From Planctomycetales bacterium (GTDB lineage: Bacteria > Planctomycetota > Planctomycetia > Pirellulales > Pirellulaceae), in the NCBI GenBank assembly GCA_020426845.1, contig JAGQPF010000671.1, positions 1 through 64,000 of the forward strand: a stretch of DNA of 64,000 nt. Reading direction: 5' to 3'. The translations under genes were made by a program, and so were the position numbers. Shown here piece by piece: positions 42,656 through 52,271 of the stretch (the first letter of the stretch is position 1; each line of letters begins with the position of its first letter). The notes beneath the pieces were generated by a model. It was not told where the DNA came from and made no database searches. It was given only the letters and a program-made list of their open reading frames with translations.

Positions 42656-44512
42656 TCAGAAATCTCGCAAGGAACGCGGCGGCAGCGCGGCTCGCAAGGC
42701 GTTGACGACCGCGAACACGTCGATCACCTCTTGCGTGACAGCGCCGGCGACAGGCGGCAAATAGCCCGCTGCGGCGATGAACATGGCGACAACGCTGACC
42801 GCCATGCCGCCAACGGCGCTCTGCAAGGCGATTTGCCGCATGCGGCGACTGATATGCATCAGCTCGTCAACCTTCTCCAGCGAGGAGTCCATCACGACGG
42901 CGCCAGCCGCCTCGGTGGTCACATCGCTGTTCTGCCCGAAGGCGATGCCGACGGTCGCCGCCATCAGGGCCGGAGCGTCGTTGATGCCGTCGCCGACGAA
43001 CAGGGTTTCGGCGGCGGCGGTCTCGGCCTGCACGATTGCGAGCTTCTCCTCCGGGGACTTCTCGGCAAGGATCTCGCGAATTCCCACCTGGTCCGCCAGA
43101 TATTGCACCTCGGAGGCACGGTCGCCCGAGAGCAGCATGACGCGATTGACGCCATGCTGCGGACGAAGATGGCGAACGAACGTTGCGCCTTCCCGTCGCG
43201 GTGCGTCGCGAAATCGGTATGTGCCGGCATACCGTTCGTCGATCAGCACAACGCACTCCAGCCCGCCGGCGCGGGGCGGCAACAACGGGATCGCGTCGGG
43301 TTGCTCGGCAGCGAGCGCCTTGCGACTGGTGACGCGCACTGTCTTGCCTGCGGCGCGTCCCCGCAAGCCTTGCCCCGGTTGTTCGCTGACTTCACTCGCC
43401 TCATGAGTCGCGACGCCTTGCTGACGTCCGGCGGCCACCACCGCCTCGGCGAGTGGATGTTTCGAGTAGCGCTCGATGCTGGCCACAAGTGACAGCACCT
43501 CGGCCGGATCGAAGCCCTCGGCGACTTGTTGCTCGATCAGTTTCGGCTCGCCGTAGGTGAGCGTCCCGGTCTTGTCGAAGATCATCGTGCGGCAGCCGTC
43601 GATCTTTTCCAGCACCGTGGGATCGCGAATCACGATCGCCCGGCGGGCCGCCAAGGAGATCGAGCCAATGATGGCGACCGGTATGGCGATCAGCAGGGGA
43701 CACGGCGTGGCGACGACCAGCACGGCGAGAAACCGCACGGGATCGCCGCTGAGGATCCAGGCCAGGATGGCCAACGCGACGGCGATCGGCGTGTAGATCG
43801 CGCCCAGCTGATCGCCGAGCCGGCGGATTCGCGGCCGTTGTTGCTGCGAGGCCTCCATCACTCGCATCACTTGAGCATAGCGCGAGTCCGCGGCGACCTT
43901 GTCGGCTCGGATCGTCAGTGCCGACTCTCCGTTGATGGCTCCCGACAGCACCGTCGCTCCCGGCGTTTTGGACATCATGTAAGGCTCGCCTGTCAGATAC
44001 GACTCGTCCATGACGCCGTGCCCCTCGAGCACGGTGCCGTCGATCGGGCAGATCTCGTGGGGAAACACTAGCACCGTGTCGCCGACGTGAATCTGATCGA
44101 GCGAGATATCCTCGATCTTTGAGTCGATCTTGCGGTGAGCCGTCGACGGCATTCGCTTGGCCAGCGCTTGCAGCACGGACGATGCGCTGCGGACTGCGTA
44201 GGCCTCCAACGCCTCACCGCCGGAGAGCATCAGGACGACGAGCGTGCCGGCCAAGTATTCGCCCAGAATGACGGCGGTCACGATTGAAATGCCGGCCAAC
44301 AGATCCGAACCGAATTCACGCCGCAGCACCTTGACCAAGAGCTCCCAGACCAGGGGAATTCCGCCCAGCAGGAGGGCCAAAGTCAACGGCAGATCAACGA
44401 CGTATGGAGGCAAGTTGCTCGTCTGGCGCAGCGCCAGATGAACGACGATTGCCAAGCTGGCGATCAGCGCGATCAGGAGTTGGCGACGGCTGGCAATCGA
44501 GTCTTTTAGCAT
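42656..44512 (-). CDS. P1B-type heavy-metal-transporting ATPase
   Basis: A 618-residue P-type ATPase. ATG 44512 ([11 protein letters not shown]) removes a dubious extension. No N-terminal metal-binding domain; membrane helices occupy about residues 12-100. Actuator motif TGEP at 174-177; M-segment motif TPCPL at 269-273 (TPC in place of CPC); phosphorylation site DKTGTLT with D313; SKHPLAEAV (HP locus); hinge [10 protein letters not shown]. All core catalytic motifs intact. The single-Cys TPC motif means metal choice (copper, zinc, cobalt or other) cannot be predicted. It is divergent from the UspA/P2C pair. Confidence 0.93.
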   Translation of the reverse strand: MLKDSIASRRQLLIALIASLAIVVHLALRQTSNLPPYVVDLPLTLALLLGGIPLVWELLVKVLRREFGSDLLAGISIVTAVILGEYLAGTLVVLMLSGGEALEAYAVRSASSVLQALAKRMPSTAHRKIDSKIEDISLDQIHVGDTVLVFPHEICPIDGTVLEGHGVMDESYLTGEPYMMSKTPGATVLSGAINGESALTIRADKVAADSRYAQVMRVMEASQQQRPRIRRLGDQLGAIYTPIAVALAILAWILSGDPVRFLAVLVVATPCPLLIAIPVAIIGSISLAARRAIVIRDPTVLEKIDGCRTMIFDKTGTLTYGEPKLIEQQVAEGFDPAEVLSLVASIERYSKHPLAEAVVAAGRQQGVATHEASEVSEQPGQGLRGRAAGKTVRVTSRKALAAEQPDAIPLLPPRAGGLECVVLIDERYAGTYRFRDAPRREGATFVRHLRPQHGVNRVMLLSGDRASEVQYLADQVGIREILAEKSPEEKLAIVQAETAAAETLFVGDGINDAPALMAATVGIAFGQNSDVTTEAAGAVVMDSSLEKVDELMHISRRMRQIALQSAVGGMAVSVVAMFIAAAGYLPPVAGAVTQEVIDVFAVVNALRAALPPRSLRDF

Positions 44513-45035
44513 GGTCTGTGGCTGTTCTGAGCAAGCGCGGACGGAGTGCCGCAGCGCTGCGGCAAGTGGCATGTCCAGTCAACAGGAAGGCGGGGAGTCT
44601 GCCAATCTGCTTGGCGTGCTTTGTGCAATGGTAGCCGAACTCCACGGGTGCTGTCGGCGGGCTAGTGGATTCCACCACCGGAAATTGGGCAATGACCTGA
44701 TCCACACCCTTTTCCTGGTGCCGCATACTCGGCTGCGCTGAGCAACACCACCAAAAACGGCTGACAATGGGATGGCAGACGCCACAAATCCGACGGCAGA
44801 AAGGTTGCCGCATGAATTGAAACTGCGTGGTCGTGCCGAACTGCTCCGACAACGAGCACGCGATTGCAATTGAATCGTTCGTAGGGGAGGGAGACACGCT
44901 TGGCACAGGTCGAACGCGAGGCGCAAGGTGAATGCCTGATCTCACTCCCATCGCTTCGTTGCCCCCAGCTGCTCGTTGGTGAGGCTCCGAATCCGCCATT
45001 CGGGACGTCGGTTCACGCGTTCTAAAGGCTCACCG
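44513..45035. other. Divergent promoter region, no gene
   Basis: About 520 bp between the metal ATPase and the UspA-like gene. Open frames on both strands lack protein character. No operator palindrome or metal-regulator site was recognised by eye. Confidence 0.4.
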
Positions 45036-45875
45036 ATGTTCTATTTCGCCTATGACGGGTCGATCAACGGCGATTGGGTCAGCCACTACGCAGTTCAGCT
45101 CGCGGCGGCGCAAGTCGATCGGCAGTTGAATTTGGTGCATGTCCGGGACGGCCTGACTCAGCGAGCGGAGCTGGAGGAGAAGCTGCGGCGACTCCGAGGC
45201 GAGTGCGCGCGAGCCGGTGTCGAGGTTGTTCCGCACATCTTGGACACGGACCGGCAAGTCTTGCCAGCTGTTCTCGCGCGGGTGCCAGGGGGGCCGGAAC
45301 ACTTTCTGTTGTGTGGCACCCGCGCGCGGCAGCGCCAGCGAGCGATTCTCAGCGGAACGATCTCGGAGCAACTGCTTCGCTCCGGGCACTGCAACGTATT
45401 GGCGTTGCGCGTGGTCCAGACAGGCCTGCTTGGCTTGCCGAGGCGGCTGTTGTTGCCCGTGGCGGGACACCCTCGCGGTTTTCGCGCGGGCTTGCCCTTC
45501 CTGCGGCTGTTTGTGCCCCAGCTCTCGCACCTGCATATCTTGTTGGTGGTCCGAGTCAGCCGCTGGAAGGCCTGGCGACTTTCCCATGAGGCGACGGAGC
45601 GCCTGCGCGCATCAGGACGGTTGTACTGTGAGCGTGTCGAACGTGAGGTCGGCGAGCAGCTTGGGCTCGGCGCAAAAATCGTCGACGCGCAGTCCGTTGT
45701 CTCGGACAACGTGCCCAACGAGATTGTCTTGGCCGCCAACAAGACCAAGTCCCGTTTGATCTACATGGGGGCGTCGGAACGGAATTTGTCGGAACTGCTG
45801 CTCTCCGGAAGTCCGATTGAACAGGTGTTGCGAGACGCCACCTGTGACGTCGCCGTCTATCGGGGCATCGAGTGA
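45036..45875 (+). CDS. Tandem-domain universal stress protein
   Basis: A 279-residue protein with two UspA-like domains. ATG 45036 gives MFYFAYDGSINGDWVSHYAV; the frame is open further upstream but less protein-like. The second domain ends with YMGASERNLSELLLSGSPIEQVL, then CDVAVYRGIE, matching the UspA ATP-loop position (G-A-S-E then GS); the first has GTRARQRQRAILSGTISEQLL at the equivalent place. The stop overlaps the start of the ion-pump gene (TGATG), so the two are co-translated. Confidence 0.85.
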   Translation: MFYFAYDGSINGDWVSHYAVQLAAAQVDRQLNLVHVRDGLTQRAELEEKLRRLRGECARAGVEVVPHILDTDRQVLPAVLARVPGGPEHFLLCGTRARQRQRAILSGTISEQLLRSGHCNVLALRVVQTGLLGLPRRLLLPVAGHPRGFRAGLPFLRLFVPQLSHLHILLVVRVSRWKAWRLSHEATERLRASGRLYCERVEREVGEQLGLGAKIVDAQSVVSDNVPNEIVLAANKTKSRLIYMGASERNLSELLLSGSPIEQVLRDATCDVAVYRGIE

Positions 45876-48610
45876 TGTACCCGGGGGGGCAGATTCACGA
45901 AGTCGCCGATGCGGACGTCTTCGGCCTGTTGCGGAGTCGGCCTCAGGGACTGACGGAGCCCGAAGTGGCCGCTCGGCGTCGAGAGGTCGGCGCCAACCGC
46001 TTGCAGCCGCCATCGCGTTGGAATTGGCTCAAGTCGCTGGCCAAACAGTTTCTCAACTTCTTCAGCCTCCTGCTCGACGTTGCCGCGGCGGTCTGCTTCA
46101 TCGCTGACACGATCCAGCCCGGCGAGGGCATGGGCGTGCTGGGCTGGGCTCTGCTGGGCGTGTCCGTGCTGGACGCGCTGTTCGCATTCGGACAAGAGAT
46201 GCGTGCGGAGCGGGCGATGGAGGAACTGCGAAAGTTCCTGCCTCAGCAAGTGCGCGTGCGTCGCGGTGGCGAGGAACAGCATGTGCCGGCGGAAGAGCTC
46301 GTGCCGGGAGATGTCCTGATTGTCGGCGAAGGTGACCGAATCGCCGCGGACGCCCGCTTGGTGGAATCGGAAGGGGCCCTGGTGAACAACGCCCCATTGA
46401 CCGGCGAGTCGCGCTCTCAGCCGCTCCGAATTGGCCCCGCCAAGGGCCGTCTGATCGACAGCCCCAACATCATTTTCGCTGGCAGCAGTGTTCTTCGCGG
46501 CACGGGCACGGGGGTCGTCTTTGCCACAGGGCACCGCACGGAGTTCGGCAAGATCGCGGCCTTGTCTCGCGACGTGCGGCGGCCGTTGTCGCCGCTGCAA
46601 CGAGAGACGGATCGAATGGTCCGCGTGCTGACGGTGATCGCAGTCTCCATGGGGGTGTTGTTTTTTGCCTATGGAGTGACGATTGGCCGGTCGCTGTGGG
46701 TCAACGTCGTCTTCATGCTGGGGATCATTGTGGCCAATGTTCCCGAGGGGCTCTTGCCGACCTTCACGCTCGCCTTGTCCATGGCGAGCGTGCGGATGGC
46801 CAAGAAGCAGGTGCTGGTCAAGGAGTTGGAGGCTGTCGAGTCGCTTGGCGCCGTCCATGTTATTTGCACCGACAAGACCGGAACACTCACTCACAACGAG
46901 CTGGCGATCACCGCGGTCATCGAGCCTTTGTTTGGCGAGGAGATCGCGGATGGGGAGGCGGCGCGATCACTGTTTAAGGCGGCGCTGATCGCATCGGAAG
47001 TGCGACTGGGAGCCAAGGGCAGTGACACGGAAGAGGACCGGGGGGCGCGTGCGGGTGATCCGCTGGATGTCGCCATCGCGGACCGCTACGCGCAGTTGTT
47101 CGGCTCGCCGGAGCCGATTCTGACCGCAACACGGCGGCATTTTCCGTTTGACTTGGCCAAGCGGCGGGAAGCGGGCGTGTTTGTCTGTGGCGAAGAGGTG
47201 CTGTTTGCTGTCAAAGGCGCCTGGGAATCCTTGCGGCCATTGATTGGCCATCTCGCTGCGAGCAGCCGTGAGCCGGAGATTGCCAATGACGAATCGCTGG
47301 CCATGTGCGACGAAATCGTGCGCCGAAACGCGGCTCGGGGACATCGGATGATCGCCGTGGCGTCGCGAGAGCTCGCCAAACGGCCCAATCCCGACGCTCG
47401 AGAAGAGTCGTTAGAGAGAGGTCTCGTGCTGCGTGGCTTTCTGGCGTTCGACGATCCAATTCGTGCGGAGGTGCCCGACGCAGTGACGCGCTGTCACGAT
47501 GCCGGAATTCAAGTTTTGATGGTCACGGGGGACCACCCCGACACCGCCCGTGCGATCGCTCAAATGTGCCGAATTCTTCCCGTCGATGAGCCCGTTGAGC
47601 AACGCATCCTGCTGGGGGCCGAGTTGGAGACGCTGCGCGAGGAGCAATTGGCACAACGACTTCGCGATGGCGCCACTGTATTTGCCCGGACGACTCCCGA
47701 GCAGAAGATGAAAATCGTGACTGCGCTCAAACGCCTCGGGCGCGTGGTTGGCATGACGGGCGACGGTGTCAACGATGCACCGGCGCTCAAGGCGGCCGAC
47801 GTCGGGATTGCGATGGGCGCCAGTGGCACGGACGTCGCCCGAGAAGCTGCGGACATCGTGCTGCTGGACGACAACTTCGCCTCAATCACCGCGGGAATCG
47901 AGGAGGGAAGAGCCGTTCTTGCGAACATGCAAAAGTTCACGACGTATGTGTTGTCGAGCAACATTCCCGAAATTGTCCCGTTTCTCGTTTTCATCGTGTT
48001 GCCCGTCCCGTTGGCGCTGACGGTGATCCAGATTCTCTCGATTGACCTCGGGACGGACTTGTTGCCTGCCATTGGGCTGGGCCAGGAGCCGCCCGAGCCG
48101 GACACGATGCGGCGGTCCCGCGGCCAACAGAACCAACGCCTGCTTAACTTTCGATTGATGGCCACGGCTTACCTATTTCTTGGTGTCATTCAGGCGGCGT
48201 GGTCGCTTTTCATGTTCTTTTTCGTGCTTACTCAGGGCGGCTGGCAATGGGGACAGGAATTGACGGAACGCGACCCGCTCTACCGCGCGGCCACTGGCAT
48301 GACTCTGGCGACGATTGTCTTGATGCAGATTGGGAATGTCGTCAGCCGGCGCTCTCTGACCAGGAGCGGCCTTGCTCGAGGTCTGCTCGCCAATCGCATC
48401 TTGCTGGTGGGGGTCGCATTCGAGGTGATTTTCTCGTGGTCCATCCTCTACTTTCCACCCGTGCAGAGCTTCCTCAAGACCGGGCCGGTCGCTTGGCAAG
48501 TTTATGCCTTGGCATGGCTGGGGATTCCGCTGATCTTTCTCGCCGACTACGCTCGCAAGAGGCTTCTTGGCGGGGTCGGCGGAATGTCCGGAGCTTGCGG
48601 TGCTTGGTGA
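45875..48610 (+). CDS. P2C-type (Na+/K+-ATPase-like) cation-transporting ATPase
   Basis: A 911-residue P-type ATPase. ATG 45875 overlaps the preceding stop by one base (a GTG at 45872 is also possible). TGES at 176-179; M4 motif ANVPEGLL with E291; phosphorylation site DKTGTLTH with D333; hinge MTGDGVNDAPALKAADVG. M5 and M6 read SSNIPEIVPFLVF (about residue 694) and IDLGTDLLPAI (about 722), the same residues that bind K+/Na+ in Na,K-ATPase (S, N, E in M5 and two Asp in M6). This places it with P2C pumps rather than Ca2+ pumps. No beta-subunit gene adjacent. Confidence 0.93.
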   Translation: MYPGGQIHEVADADVFGLLRSRPQGLTEPEVAARRREVGANRLQPPSRWNWLKSLAKQFLNFFSLLLDVAAAVCFIADTIQPGEGMGVLGWALLGVSVLDALFAFGQEMRAERAMEELRKFLPQQVRVRRGGEEQHVPAEELVPGDVLIVGEGDRIAADARLVESEGALVNNAPLTGESRSQPLRIGPAKGRLIDSPNIIFAGSSVLRGTGTGVVFATGHRTEFGKIAALSRDVRRPLSPLQRETDRMVRVLTVIAVSMGVLFFAYGVTIGRSLWVNVVFMLGIIVANVPEGLLPTFTLALSMASVRMAKKQVLVKELEAVESLGAVHVICTDKTGTLTHNELAITAVIEPLFGEEIADGEAARSLFKAALIASEVRLGAKGSDTEEDRGARAGDPLDVAIADRYAQLFGSPEPILTATRRHFPFDLAKRREAGVFVCGEEVLFAVKGAWESLRPLIGHLAASSREPEIANDESLAMCDEIVRRNAARGHRMIAVASRELAKRPNPDAREESLERGLVLRGFLAFDDPIRAEVPDAVTRCHDAGIQVLMVTGDHPDTARAIAQMCRILPVDEPVEQRILLGAELETLREEQLAQRLRDGATVFARTTPEQKMKIVTALKRLGRVVGMTGDGVNDAPALKAADVGIAMGASGTDVAREAADIVLLDDNFASITAGIEEGRAVLANMQKFTTYVLSSNIPEIVPFLVFIVLPVPLALTVIQILSIDLGTDLLPAIGLGQEPPEPDTMRRSRGQQNQRLLNFRLMATAYLFLGVIQAAWSLFMFFFVLTQGGWQWGQELTERDPLYRAATGMTLATIVLMQIGNVVSRRSLTRSGLARGLLANRILLVGVAFEVIFSWSILYFPPVQSFLKTGPVAWQVYALAWLGIPLIFLADYARKRLLGGVGGMSGACGAW

Positions 48611-48773
48611 GAAGAGGAAAATAGATTTTCGGAACGCGGTTGAAAAACCTCACCCACGAACGCTTCCGAGGCTGCAAACCGATCTTTCTCGGAAAGTACC
48701 TCCCGTCACTATTGCGGACGAGGAACTCACGCTCCACGGCTCCTCGCAGCAATCCCAATTCATCCTGAAGGCC

Positions 48774-49487
48774 ATGACCAAGCACAGCACGCGAAAGCAA
48801 ACCTGCCAGATTTGCCATCGGGATTTTGCGGCGGTCGATGTCATGCCGGCCGCCTTGGTGCGGTCGCCCGTCGTGGATCGCATTCAGCAGGACTGTCCCG
48901 AGTGGTCAGCCGAAGGGTTCATCTGCTTTTCGGACTTGAACCACTACCGCACCCTTTATGTCGAGCACGTCTTGGCGAGCGAGCGTGGTGAGCTGTCCGC
49001 TTTGGAGAACCAAGTCGTCACGAGCCTGCACGAACAAGAGCTTTTGGCGGAAAACGTCAATGAACGGTTTGAACAGGGCCTGACGTTCGGGGCGCGACTA
49101 GCCGATGACCTGGCAGCATTCGGCGGAAGTTGGACGTTTCTGATTTGCTTCGCTGCGTTGATGACGCTCTGGATTGGCGGCAACTCGCTGGTCGCGCTCT
49201 ATCGGCCGTTCGATCCGTTTCCCTTCATCCTGCTGAACCTAATCCTGTCCTGCCTCGCCGCTATTCAGGCGCCGGTGATCATGATGAGCCAGAACCGCCA
49301 GGAGGCCAAGGACCGAGTGCGTGCCGAACACGACTTCCGTGTCAACTTGAAGGCAGAATTGGAGATACGGCACTTACATGCCAAGCTCGATCTGCTGCTA
49401 AGCCACCAATGGCAACGCTTGCTGGAGATTCAGGAAATCCAAATGGAACTGATGCAAGAAGCCCGCAAGGGCCGAGGGCAACGATAG
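48774..49487 (+). CDS. DUF1003 family membrane protein
   Basis: A 237-residue protein. ATG 48774 (MTKHSTRKQTCQIC) is preferred as the Cys motif CQICHRDF starts the family's rubredoxin-like N-terminus. Two membrane segments (about 115-135 and 147-168) are joined by ALYRPFDPFPF, the DUF1003 hallmark, followed by PVIMMSQNRQEAKDRVRAEH and a coiled-coil end. Function unknown. It lies 163 bp after the P2C ATPase on the same strand and could be transcribed with it. Confidence 0.9.
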   Translation: MTKHSTRKQTCQICHRDFAAVDVMPAALVRSPVVDRIQQDCPEWSAEGFICFSDLNHYRTLYVEHVLASERGELSALENQVVTSLHEQELLAENVNERFEQGLTFGARLADDLAAFGGSWTFLICFAALMTLWIGGNSLVALYRPFDPFPFILLNLILSCLAAIQAPVIMMSQNRQEAKDRVRAEHDFRVNLKAELEIRHLHAKLDLLLSHQWQRLLEIQEIQMELMQEARKGRGQR

Positions 49488-49533
49488 CTTGCAATGGGCG
49501 AGCACATTTCAGTCGTTTGTTTTCAACAGGCTG

Positions 49534-50949
49534 CTAGGGCTTGAGCAGTTTCACCATCGCCTCGCCCATCGCGGTCCCCACGTCCATATACGTTTGGGCG
49601 TTGCCGTTGTAGTGGCTGTTGGAGGCGCCGCCCTGGCTGAGCGGATGCGTGTAAACGGTTGCCACGTTTCCCTTGAACTCGCTATGCCGGCCCGAATTTC
49701 CATCGACGGCGAGCTGCGCCTCCAGGATCAATTTGTCGTTGCCCGTGGCGCCGTCCTTGGCGGCTTGTCCAAGCGTTGCGACTACGAACTTGGCGTCCGG
49801 CGCCTTGAATTCGCGACGCAGGGTCTGAATCAGCCGCACCAAGTGCTGCTCGTAGTGGATCGCGTGGCCTTCGTCGTAGCGGTCTTTGTCGCCCTGCCAC
49901 CAGACGAACCCCTCAATCTTGTAGCCGCGCCCCTGCCAGTGAGGAAACTCTTTGTCGAAGTTGTTCAGGACATCGTGCGCGGCGCCAAAGCAATCGTCGT
50001 ATTGCTTGCCGGCGTACCAGTTGATCGGCTCGGGCGTGGCGCCCTTCTCCCAAGAGAGTGGGGACTCTTTGTAAGCAGCATAAACTTTGCCTCCGTGCTC
50101 GAAGCGTTCGCTGCCCGGCGGCAGAAAGTCCCAGGCGAGCGATCGATTCCCCTGCGAGGTCTTGAGAATGAGCACGGGTTCGTCAAAGTGATTGCCGACG
50201 ACGTGTCCAAACCCCAGCTCCGGTCCGATGCGGCCTCCACTGACCCCTAGCCAACGGCTTCCGGTGGCCGCCACGACGCCTCGGTACCAAACGTCGTCGC
50301 GCGCCGACCACTGCCCCTGGTCGTTCACTAAAAACGGGTACATGCCCTTGTGCTTGACCAGTGTCGACAGCGTGCCGGGCACATCCAGCCGCACGATCCA
50401 ACCCAGTCCGTTCGCATCCTTGGTGAAGTAGGTGATTTTGAACGGCGCCTTCCGGCCCGCTTCAAGCTTGATTTCCGCATGCACGGCTTCCTTGCCAACC
50501 TCCTTGCGGTAGACCTCCTGGCCATCGACCTCCATCACGTTATGCGTGGAGCCGCCGTAGCCGGGTCGAAACTCGTAGATGCCTGTCTCGTTGACTTGCA
50601 CAAACCCGCGGGTCACTTGCACGCCTCCGCCAGGGTATGGCGTAGGCTGCGTTCCGCCAAACTTTTCGAGCTTCAACGTTTTCACGGGGGTCGCCGCATC
50701 GTAGTCCACCGTGGAGTCGTACTCGCCCTCATACACCGACACAATCGGCTCGAGAAACTGGGAGCCCCAACGGCTGCTGCCGCCGTCGACCTTTCCTGCC
50801 CCCACCATGTTGGACTGGCCGGAGAGGATGAAGACTTTGATCGGCTTGCCCACCGTATCGGTGTTTTGTCCGTGGGCCAGCGATGCGACGGTCGCTGCCA
50901 GGAAGATCGCTCCCAGTAGACCGTGTCGTCGGGCGGCTTCGCATTTCAT
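49534..50949 (-). CDS. Secreted SASA-family carbohydrate esterase
   Basis: A 471-residue exported esterase. ATG 50949 has GGAG about 8 bases upstream; signal peptide GLLGAIFLAATVASLAHG. The SASA nucleophile block is VFILSGQSNMVGAG, with the later WWQGDKDRYDEGHAIHYEQH (block with Asp/His) and YTHPLSQGG. Between them (about residues 95-230) lies a beta-rich insert with ETGIYEFRPGYGGS and LDVPGT that resembles a PA14-like carbohydrate-binding module. Probably removes acetyl groups from a plant or algal glycan in the periplasm. Confidence 0.9.
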   Translation of the reverse strand: MKCEAARRHGLLGAIFLAATVASLAHGQNTDTVGKPIKVFILSGQSNMVGAGKVDGGSSRWGSQFLEPIVSVYEGEYDSTVDYDAATPVKTLKLEKFGGTQPTPYPGGGVQVTRGFVQVNETGIYEFRPGYGGSTHNVMEVDGQEVYRKEVGKEAVHAEIKLEAGRKAPFKITYFTKDANGLGWIVRLDVPGTLSTLVKHKGMYPFLVNDQGQWSARDDVWYRGVVAATGSRWLGVSGGRIGPELGFGHVVGNHFDEPVLILKTSQGNRSLAWDFLPPGSERFEHGGKVYAAYKESPLSWEKGATPEPINWYAGKQYDDCFGAAHDVLNNFDKEFPHWQGRGYKIEGFVWWQGDKDRYDEGHAIHYEQHLVRLIQTLRREFKAPDAKFVVATLGQAAKDGATGNDKLILEAQLAVDGNSGRHSEFKGNVATVYTHPLSQGGASNSHYNGNAQTYMDVGTAMGEAMVKLLKP

Positions 50950-50962
50950 GAAGTGATCTCCG

Positions 50963-51052
50963 TGGCACAGGCTGCCAGCCTGTGTTGAGTGTTTAAACCG
51001 CAGGTTGCAGGCTGGCAGCCTGCACCACGAAGGCTGGCAGCCTGCACCACGA
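50963..51052. repeat. GGCTGGCAGCCTG repeat: two exact 22-bp copies plus an inverted one
   Basis: AGGCTGGCAGCCTGCACCAC followed by GA occurs at 51009-51030 and again, adjacent, at 51031-51052; an inverted-type CAGGCTGCCAGCCTG lies at about 50968-50982. They fill the space between the esterase start and the E2 stop. Confidence 0.9.
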
Positions 51053-51055
51053 TCC

Positions 51056-52267
51056 CTAAGTTAATTGCGAGATTCGTGCGGACAAGCGCTGCAGCCAGCG
51101 GGCGGCCGGGGCGCCGTCCACCGCTCGGTGATCGAACGTCAAACTTAGGCAGATGGTTTTCCCGACGACGAGCTGGCCGTCCCGCACGACCGGTTCCGTG
51201 ACGATGCGGCCGACGCCGAGAATCGCGGCTTGAGGCGGATTCAGAATCGGCGTGAACGCGTCGATGCCGAACATCCCCAGGTTCGAGACGGTAAACGTGC
51301 CGCCCGGTTGACCGAGATCCAAGCGGCCGGAACGCGCCTGAGCGATCAGTTGTCGAGTCTGCTCGGCGATCTCGCAAATGCTGAGCTGGTCGGCGTGTCG
51401 GAGAACCGGCGCAAGCAACCCGTCCGGTGTGTCGACGGCCGTGGCAATGTGTATCGCGTCGTAAACGTGAACTCCTTCGTGATGCCAACAGGCATTGAGT
51501 TCGGGAAGTTCTCGCAACGTTTGCGCGGCCCAATGAATCAGAATGTCGTTGTAAGTGGGGATGACGCTTGTCGCTTCTGCCTTCAGTTGTTCGCGATAGG
51601 CGACCAAGGCGTCGGCGTTGACTTTGGTGGTGAGCGTGACCGGGGCGGCTTGGTGAGATCCCGCCATCATCCGCTGGGCGAGCGCTAATCTGATTCTGGA
51701 TGCCGGGACGAAGCGGCCGGGTTCAATTGGGGGCGTCTCCCGATCGCCGACGATGCGTTGGTCCTTCCGAGCATTCATTCCGGCCAGCACGTCTTGCTCC
51801 CGAATGCGGCCATCGCGGCCGGTGCCGGTAAGCTGAGTCCAGTCAACGCCGAGCTCTTTCGCGCGGCGTTTCGCGCGAGGCGTCGCCACCATTCCGCGGG
51901 AGCCTGTGTCGGCGGGTGCGCGCTCCTGTGGAGTGGCCACGGGCGAGGCTGCGGCTGCCGGCTCGGGAGGTTGGAGAGTCGTTTGGGGATTGTGGTTTCC
52001 CACCGACGCTGGCGCAGGCTCTCCTTCTTCCAAAAGAAAGCCGATCGTCTCGCCGACACGGACCGTCGTCCCGGGTGGAGGTGCATCGGGCGGTAGGCAC
52101 AAGTAACCTGAGTCGATCGCCTCGATTTCCTGAGCGGCCTTTTCACCTTCGAGCAGAAAGATGACGTCGCCGGCGCGGACAAGTTCTCCGGGAGCTTTCA
52201 GCCACTGACCGAAAACGCCCTCCTCCATCGACCAGCCAAGGCGAGGAATCGTGATTGGATGCGGCAT
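51056..52267 (-). CDS. 2-oxoacid dehydrogenase E2 (dihydrolipoamide acyltransferase)
   Basis: A 403-residue E2 core enzyme. Lipoyl domain at residues 1-80 with the swinging-arm lysine in EGEKAAQEIEA; Pro/Ala linker; peripheral-subunit-binding domain VATPRAKRRAKELGVDWTQL then GTGRDGRI; and the acyltransferase domain (about 180-403) with the catalytic FDHRAVDGAPAARWL near the C-terminus. It starts 4 bp after the E1 stop, so it is the E2 partner of that enzyme. No E3 gene is adjacent, so it must use a shared dihydrolipoamide dehydrogenase. Confidence 0.95.
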   Translation of the reverse strand: MPHPITIPRLGWSMEEGVFGQWLKAPGELVRAGDVIFLLEGEKAAQEIEAIDSGYLCLPPDAPPPGTTVRVGETIGFLLEEGEPAPASVGNHNPQTTLQPPEPAAAASPVATPQERAPADTGSRGMVATPRAKRRAKELGVDWTQLTGTGRDGRIREQDVLAGMNARKDQRIVGDRETPPIEPGRFVPASRIRLALAQRMMAGSHQAAPVTLTTKVNADALVAYREQLKAEATSVIPTYNDILIHWAAQTLRELPELNACWHHEGVHVYDAIHIATAVDTPDGLLAPVLRHADQLSICEIAEQTRQLIAQARSGRLDLGQPGGTFTVSNLGMFGIDAFTPILNPPQAAILGVGRIVTEPVVRDGQLVVGKTICLSLTFDHRAVDGAPAARWLQRLSARISQLT

Positions 52268-52271
52268 CGAA

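Noticed and set aside
45875-48610. KdpB or Ca2+-type pump
   Set aside because: No kdpA/C genes; M4 to M6 residues match Na,K-ATPase-type P2C pumps rather than Kdp or SERCA.
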